Position numbers and translations under genes: made by a program
The notes under the pieces: generated by a model
Told to the model about the DNA's origin: nothing
Databases searched by the model: none
Seen by the model: the letters and a program-made list of their open reading frames with translations, nothing else
Shown: positions 60,530-64,000 of the stretch, piece by piece
Layout of the letters: each line of letters begins with the position of its first letter
How positions within the stretch are numbered: position 1 is the first letter of the stretch
Source of the DNA: Granulimonas faecalis
GTDB taxonomy: Bacteria > Actinomycetota > Coriobacteriia > Coriobacteriales > Atopobiaceae
NCBI RefSeq assembly: GCF_022834715.1
Contig: NZ_BQKC01000001.1
Location: 1,772,501 to 1,836,500 of the forward strand
DNA length: 64,000 nt
Reading direction: 5' to 3'

Positions 60530-60547
60530 TAGAGCACATGTATTCTA
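60530..60547. promoter_or_regulatory. 18-bp operator-like palindrome upstream of sugar-acid operon
   Basis: TAGAGCACATGTATTCTA: TAGA..ACATGT..TCTA is symmetric with two mismatched positions per arm. It lies in AT-rich sequence 51-68 bp upstream of the aldolase start, a typical place for a repressor site. No regulator gene for this operon lies in the window. Confidence 0.5.
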
Positions 60548-60799
60548 CACAGTCAAAAGGGATGGGTGATCTGTGTCTGTTAATTATATTGGTGAGGGAA
60601 AATCCCTGCATTATGCCTGCTAATTTGCTCTATACGCATTATTGGCATATTCAGATTCCGTTATGTAGGAACTATGTGCTAACTAGCATGGTAGTTTGTC
60701 TATGCATATTTTTTGCTATTTTGCGAGTAACTTTGTAATTTGATTATTCGTGCGGGACCTGCGGGCTTGCACCTCGTGGCCATCTCCTCTCCCTCTCTC

Positions 60800-60841
60800 C
60801 GCCTGAAAGCGTCTGAGGGTATCCTTATTCGCTTTCAGGCG
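60800..60841. repeat. 42-bp palindrome, copy 6
   Basis: Starts CGCCTGAAAGCGTCTGAG and ends TTCGCTTTCAGGCG; flanking CTCTCTC and GAGAGAG extend the pairing outward. The 60548-60799 stretch before it is AT-rich and shows no gene; it contains a TGCTAACTAGCA palindrome (near 60680). Confidence 0.85.
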
Positions 60842-60885
60842 GAGAGAGCGCGGGGAACGTGGCCGGGGGCGTGTCGACCGAGGCA

Positions 60886-60919
60886 GAAAAACCCGTGCCG
60901 GAAGCTGCTCCGACACGGG
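60886..60919 (-). terminator. Terminator of nifJ
   Basis: Stem CCCGTGTCGGAG/CTTCCGGCACGGG on the minus strand followed by TTTTTCTG. It lies about 210 bp past the nifJ stop, between two 42-bp palindromes. Confidence 0.8.
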
Positions 60920-60946
60920 TTTTGGCGGCCCAAGGGTTCATTTTCC

Positions 60947-61027
60947 ATGCCACAGGCCGCTGCGGCATGGGTCTTCACTCTGTCATCGGCCCGTACCCCA
61001 TGCCGCAGGCCTCCGCGGCATGGGGCC
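60947..61027. repeat. Two further CATGCC/GGCATG hairpins
   Basis: Hairpins at about 60947-60972 (CCATGCCACAGGCC / GGCATGG) and 60997-61027 (CCCCATGCCGCAGGCC / GGCATGGGG) are related to each other. With the terminator they form a row of three hairpins between palindrome copies 6 and 7. Confidence 0.65.
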
Positions 61028-61030
61028 CTG

Positions 61031-61072
61031 CGCCTGAAAGCGACTGAGGATGCCCTCAATCGCTTTCAGGCG
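61031..61072. repeat. 42-bp palindrome, copy 7
   Basis: Starts CGCCTGAAAGCGACTGAG and ends CAATCGCTTTCAGGCG, with a few mismatches. It is 57 bp past the nifJ stop. Confidence 0.85.
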
Positions 61073-61129
61073 CAGGGGGGGGAGGCGCGGGGAGAGGCGC
61101 GGGGCCTAGGCGGCAGTGGGGGGGGGCGC

Positions 61130-64000
61130 CTACTTGCCGCTCTTCTCGTCCAGTCCGCCGTACACCTGCACCAGGGCGTCCAGCTTGCGATAGACCGCCT
61201 CGCTGTCCTTGGCCAGCTCGCTCTGGAGCCTGGCGCTCACGGCCGGCTCGCGGTCGGCCAGGCTCGCATAGCGGCGCATCTTGGCCAGGAACGGCCCCAT
61301 GGGCTTGCTCGGCGCCGCGGAGTCCAGCACAAAGGCGTCGCCGCCCTGTTCGGCCAGGCGCGGGTCAAAGTGCCAGAGCGGCCAGTAGCCGGTCTCCACG
61401 GCCTCGCGCATGATGCCCGTGACGCTGCCCATGCCGCCCTCGATGCCCCAGCTGATGCAGGGGCAGAAGGCGATGACCACGCTGGGCCCGTCGTAGGCGT
61501 CGGCCTCCCGCATGACGTCGATCACCTGCTGCATGTCGCCGGCAAGGCTCACGTGGGCCACATAGACGTAGCCGTACTGCATGAGCATGGTGCCCAGGTC
61601 CTTCTTGGGCGTGCCTTTACCGTTGTAGGTGAACCCGGTGACGGCACCCATCTGGGTGGCCTTGCTCATCTCGCCGCCGGTGTTGGAGTAGCCCTCGGTG
61701 TCCAGCACCAGGATGTTGAGGTTCTCCCCGCTCGCCACCACCTCGTCGAGGCCGCCGTAGCCGATGTCGTAGGCCCAGCCGTCGCCGCCCACGGCCCACA
61801 CGCTCTTCTTGCCGAACATCTCGCCGTAGTCCAGGATCTGCCGCGCGAGACCCGCGCCCTCCCCCGTGCCCGCGGCCGTGCCCTCGAGCTCGGTGCGGAT
61901 GGCGCGCCCCAGGTCGTAGGCGGCCTCGGGGTCGTCCTTGCCCTCGAGCCAGCTGGACATGAGGGCGGTGGCCCCGGCGGGCAGCCCGGCGCCCTCGTCG
62001 GCCACGGCCCGGGACACCAGGCGCTCCAGATGCCCCCGGCGGATCCTGACGCCCTTGGCGATGCCGTAGCCGTACTCCCCGTTGTCCTCGAAGAGCGAGT
62101 TGCCCCAGGCAGGGCCGTGCCCGGCGGCGTTGACAGCATAGGGCATGGCCGGCATGTAGGCGCCGTAGATGGACGAGCAGCCCGTGGCGTTGGCGATGAT
62201 GAGGCGGTCGCCGAAGAGCTGGGTCAGCAGCTTGATGTAGGGGGCCTCCCCGCAGCCGCCGCAGCAGCTGGAGAACTGGAAGAGCGGCTGCTGGAGCTGC
62301 GTGCCAGGCACCGTGGCGGCGGGCAGCAGGTGGTCCTTGAGGGAGACGGACGACCGGCAGAAGTCCAGGGCCTCCCTCTGGGTCTCGAGCTGCGTGGGCA
62401 GCGGCTCCATGGACAGGGCGTGGCCCGGGCAGTTGTAGGCACAGCTGCCGCAGCCCACGCAGTCCTCGGGGAAGACCTGGATCCTGAAGGACAGGCCCTC
62501 GTCCTTGAGGGCCGGCAACGTGACCGGCTTGGTGTCGAAGCCCTCCGGGGCGAAGGCGAGCTCGTCCCCCGTGGCGAGGTAGGGCCGGATGGCGGCGTGG
62601 GGGCACACGTAGGAGCACTCGTAGCACTCCACGCAGGCGTCGGCGTCCCACCGCGGCACCGAGTAGGCCACGGCCCGCTTCTCCAGGGCCGTGGTGCCGA
62701 GGGGCACGAAGCCGTCCGGCGTCATGGCGCTCACGGGTAGGTCGTCGCCGCGGAGCTCCTCCATGGGCCAGAAGACGTCGCGCACGTAGCCGCTCCTGTC
62801 GGCCGGTGCCATCCTCTGGGCCACGGTCTCTGGGCCCTCGCCGTCCGTGGCCCAGGAGTCGGGGTAGTCGATGGCGGCGAGCGAGGCCAGCGCCCCGTCC
62901 ACGGCCTCGAGGTCGGCCTTCACGACGTCGGCGCCCTTGGCGGCGTAGACCTCCTGGATGTCCGCCTTGAGGGCGGCCACGAACGCGTCGTAGTCCATGA
63001 GGCCGGTGAGCTTGAGGAACACGCACTCCATGATCATGTTGACGCGCCCGCCGAGCCCGGAGCGCTCGGCGAGGCCGCTCGCGTCCACGGCGTAGACCTT
63101 GGCCTTCTTCCTGGCGAGCGCCTGGCGCAGCTGCGCGGGGACGTGCTCCTCCCACGAGGCGGCGTCGGCCCAGGGCGCGTTGAGCACGAACGTGCCGCCC
63201 TCGGCCAGGCGGTCGGCCATGGGGTAGCCGCGGCGCACGTAGGTGGACTTGTGGCAGGCCACGTAGCCGGCGTCGTCAACGAGGTAGGGGCTCTGCACGG
63301 GCCTGTCGGAGAGCCGCAGGTAGCAGATGGTGAGGCCGCCGCTCTTCTTGGAGTCGTACCAGCTGTACTCCTGCACGCAGGCGCCCTGCTCCCGCGACAG
63401 GATGCGCGCCACCTGCTTGGAGGCGCCCACGGTGCCGTCGGAGCCAAAGCCGTAGAACACCGCCTGGGAGCACGGCCCCGGCAGGCAGCGGACGGGCCCG
63501 CCCACGGGCAGGGACAGGTGCGTGACGTCGTCGTCGATGCCCACGGTGAAGCGGCGCCTGGGCTCCTCGAGGGCCATGTTGTCGAACACCGCCTTGACCT
63601 GGGCCGGCGTGAAGTCCTTGGACGAGAGGCCGTAGCGGCCGCCGAGGACCTCGACGGGACGTCCGGAGGACAGCACGGCCAGGGCCACGTCCCCATAGAG
63701 TGGCTCGCCCAGGCTGCCGGGCTCCTTGGTGCGGTCGAGCACCGAGACGCGCCTGGCCGTGGCGGGGATGGCGTCGAGGAGGTGCTCGGCGGAGAAAGGC
63801 CGGTAGAGACGTACCGTTACCACGCCCACCTTCTCGCCGGCCGCCACGAGGTGCGCCACGCACTCCTTGGCCACCTGGGCCGAGGAGGCCATGGTCACGA
63901 CGACGCGCTCCGCGTCGGGGGCGCCGTCGTAGTCGAAGAGGTGATACCGCCGGCCCGTAAGCTTGGCGACCTTGTCCATGTTGGCCTGCACGACGGCGGG
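61130..64000 (-). CDS. nifJ: Pyruvate:ferredoxin (flavodoxin) oxidoreductase, partial
   Basis: The C-terminal ~957 residues of a single-chain PFOR; the usual length is near 1,180, so roughly 220-240 N-terminal residues lie beyond the window edge and the frame is open to base 64000. It oxidises pyruvate to acetyl-CoA and CO2 and reduces ferredoxin, the key step of anaerobic pyruvate metabolism. Two 4Fe-4S motifs (CVECYECSYVCP and CVGCGSCAYNCPG), a third cluster-binding CCGGCGE, and the TPP site with GDGWAYDIGYGGLDEV and DTEGYSNTGG are present. Very GC-rich and codon-biased, as for a highly expressed gene. Confidence 0.95.
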   Translation of the reverse strand, partial: PAVVQANMDKVAKLTGRRYHLFDYDGAPDAERVVVTMASSAQVAKECVAHLVAAGEKVGVVTVRLYRPFSAEHLLDAIPATARRVSVLDRTKEPGSLGEPLYGDVALAVLSSGRPVEVLGGRYGLSSKDFTPAQVKAVFDNMALEEPRRRFTVGIDDDVTHLSLPVGGPVRCLPGPCSQAVFYGFGSDGTVGASKQVARILSREQGACVQEYSWYDSKKSGGLTICYLRLSDRPVQSPYLVDDAGYVACHKSTYVRRGYPMADRLAEGGTFVLNAPWADAASWEEHVPAQLRQALARKKAKVYAVDASGLAERSGLGGRVNMIMECVFLKLTGLMDYDAFVAALKADIQEVYAAKGADVVKADLEAVDGALASLAAIDYPDSWATDGEGPETVAQRMAPADRSGYVRDVFWPMEELRGDDLPVSAMTPDGFVPLGTTALEKRAVAYSVPRWDADACVECYECSYVCPHAAIRPYLATGDELAFAPEGFDTKPVTLPALKDEGLSFRIQVFPEDCVGCGSCAYNCPGHALSMEPLPTQLETQREALDFCRSSVSLKDHLLPAATVPGTQLQQPLFQFSSCCGGCGEAPYIKLLTQLFGDRLIIANATGCSSIYGAYMPAMPYAVNAAGHGPAWGNSLFEDNGEYGYGIAKGVRIRRGHLERLVSRAVADEGAGLPAGATALMSSWLEGKDDPEAAYDLGRAIRTELEGTAAGTGEGAGLARQILDYGEMFGKKSVWAVGGDGWAYDIGYGGLDEVVASGENLNILVLDTEGYSNTGGEMSKATQMGAVTGFTYNGKGTPKKDLGTMLMQYGYVYVAHVSLAGDMQQVIDVMREADAYDGPSVVIAFCPCISWGIEGGMGSVTGIMREAVETGYWPLWHFDPRLAEQGGDAFVLDSAAPSKPMGPFLAKMRRYASLADREPAVSARLQSELAKDSEAVYRKLDALVQVYGGLDEKSGK

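Noticed and set aside
60547-60740. Small AT-rich open frames upstream of the sugar-acid operon
   Set aside because: No ribosome sites, composition and position fit a promoter region.

Overview
The window is GC-rich, with an actinobacterial-type (mIHF-like) DNA-binding domain, abundant PTS genes, pyruvate:ferredoxin oxidoreductase, a YSIRK-like/Rib-like surface protein and no respiratory genes. This fits an anaerobic, fermentative, host-associated member of the Coriobacteriia, probably the Olsenella/Atopobiaceae or Collinsella side. That placement is inference. I find 48 protein genes or fragments plus one frameshifted gene, and no rRNA, tRNA or CRISPR array.

Layout. 1-641: repeat locus. 642-7426 (minus): oligopeptide ABC transporter operon led by an orphan recombinase-type DNA-binding domain. 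7803-14369 (minus): a PRD/EIIB/EIIA-type regulator and a large sortase-type surface protein of Rib-like and TSP3-like modules. 14666-18225 (minus): MupG-PTS operon, probably for muropeptide-derived or related disaccharides. 18226-19136: second repeat locus. 19137-25699: ABC-exporter region with an orphan SPASM fragment, a TMD-NBD exporter, a frameshifted permease and an intact divergent ATPase-permease pair. 25963-28618: a membrane microprotein and a fusion of a JetD-like Toprim protein to an mIHF-like domain. 28819-30177: a PD-(D/E)XK-like gene bracketed by inverted copies of a ~100-bp structured repeat. 30253-35684: ROK kinase, D-Ala-D-Ala ligase-like protein, aminotransferase, M32 carboxypeptidase and Dtd. 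35694-38748: two-component system with two membrane microproteins, bracketed by direct repeats. 38768-45055: metabolic enzymes. 45299-49249: sbcDC behind a perfect LexA-type box. 49451-54307: CBS-type Mn pyrophosphatase, a TPR protein and MscL. 54520-60479 (minus): PTS-fed sugar-acid operon (KDPGal-type aldolase, galactitol-type EIIA/B/C, galactonate dehydratase-like enzyme, phosphotriesterase-like lactonase, 2-hydroxyacid dehydrogenase). 61130-64000: most of nifJ.

The most unusual content is (i) the JetD-Toprim/mIHF fusion without JetABC, (ii) several families of structured intergenic repeats: a 42-bp palindrome present seven times with compensatory changes, arrays of ~26-bp units in opposing orientation, a ~100-bp repeat bracketing an endonuclease-like gene, and a TTTTGTCCCA-type repeat bracketing a two-component system, and (iii) a 19-bp inverted-repeat motif (TTGCCG-N7-CGGCAA type) recurring in front of several unrelated operons, which suggests an unrecognised regulon.
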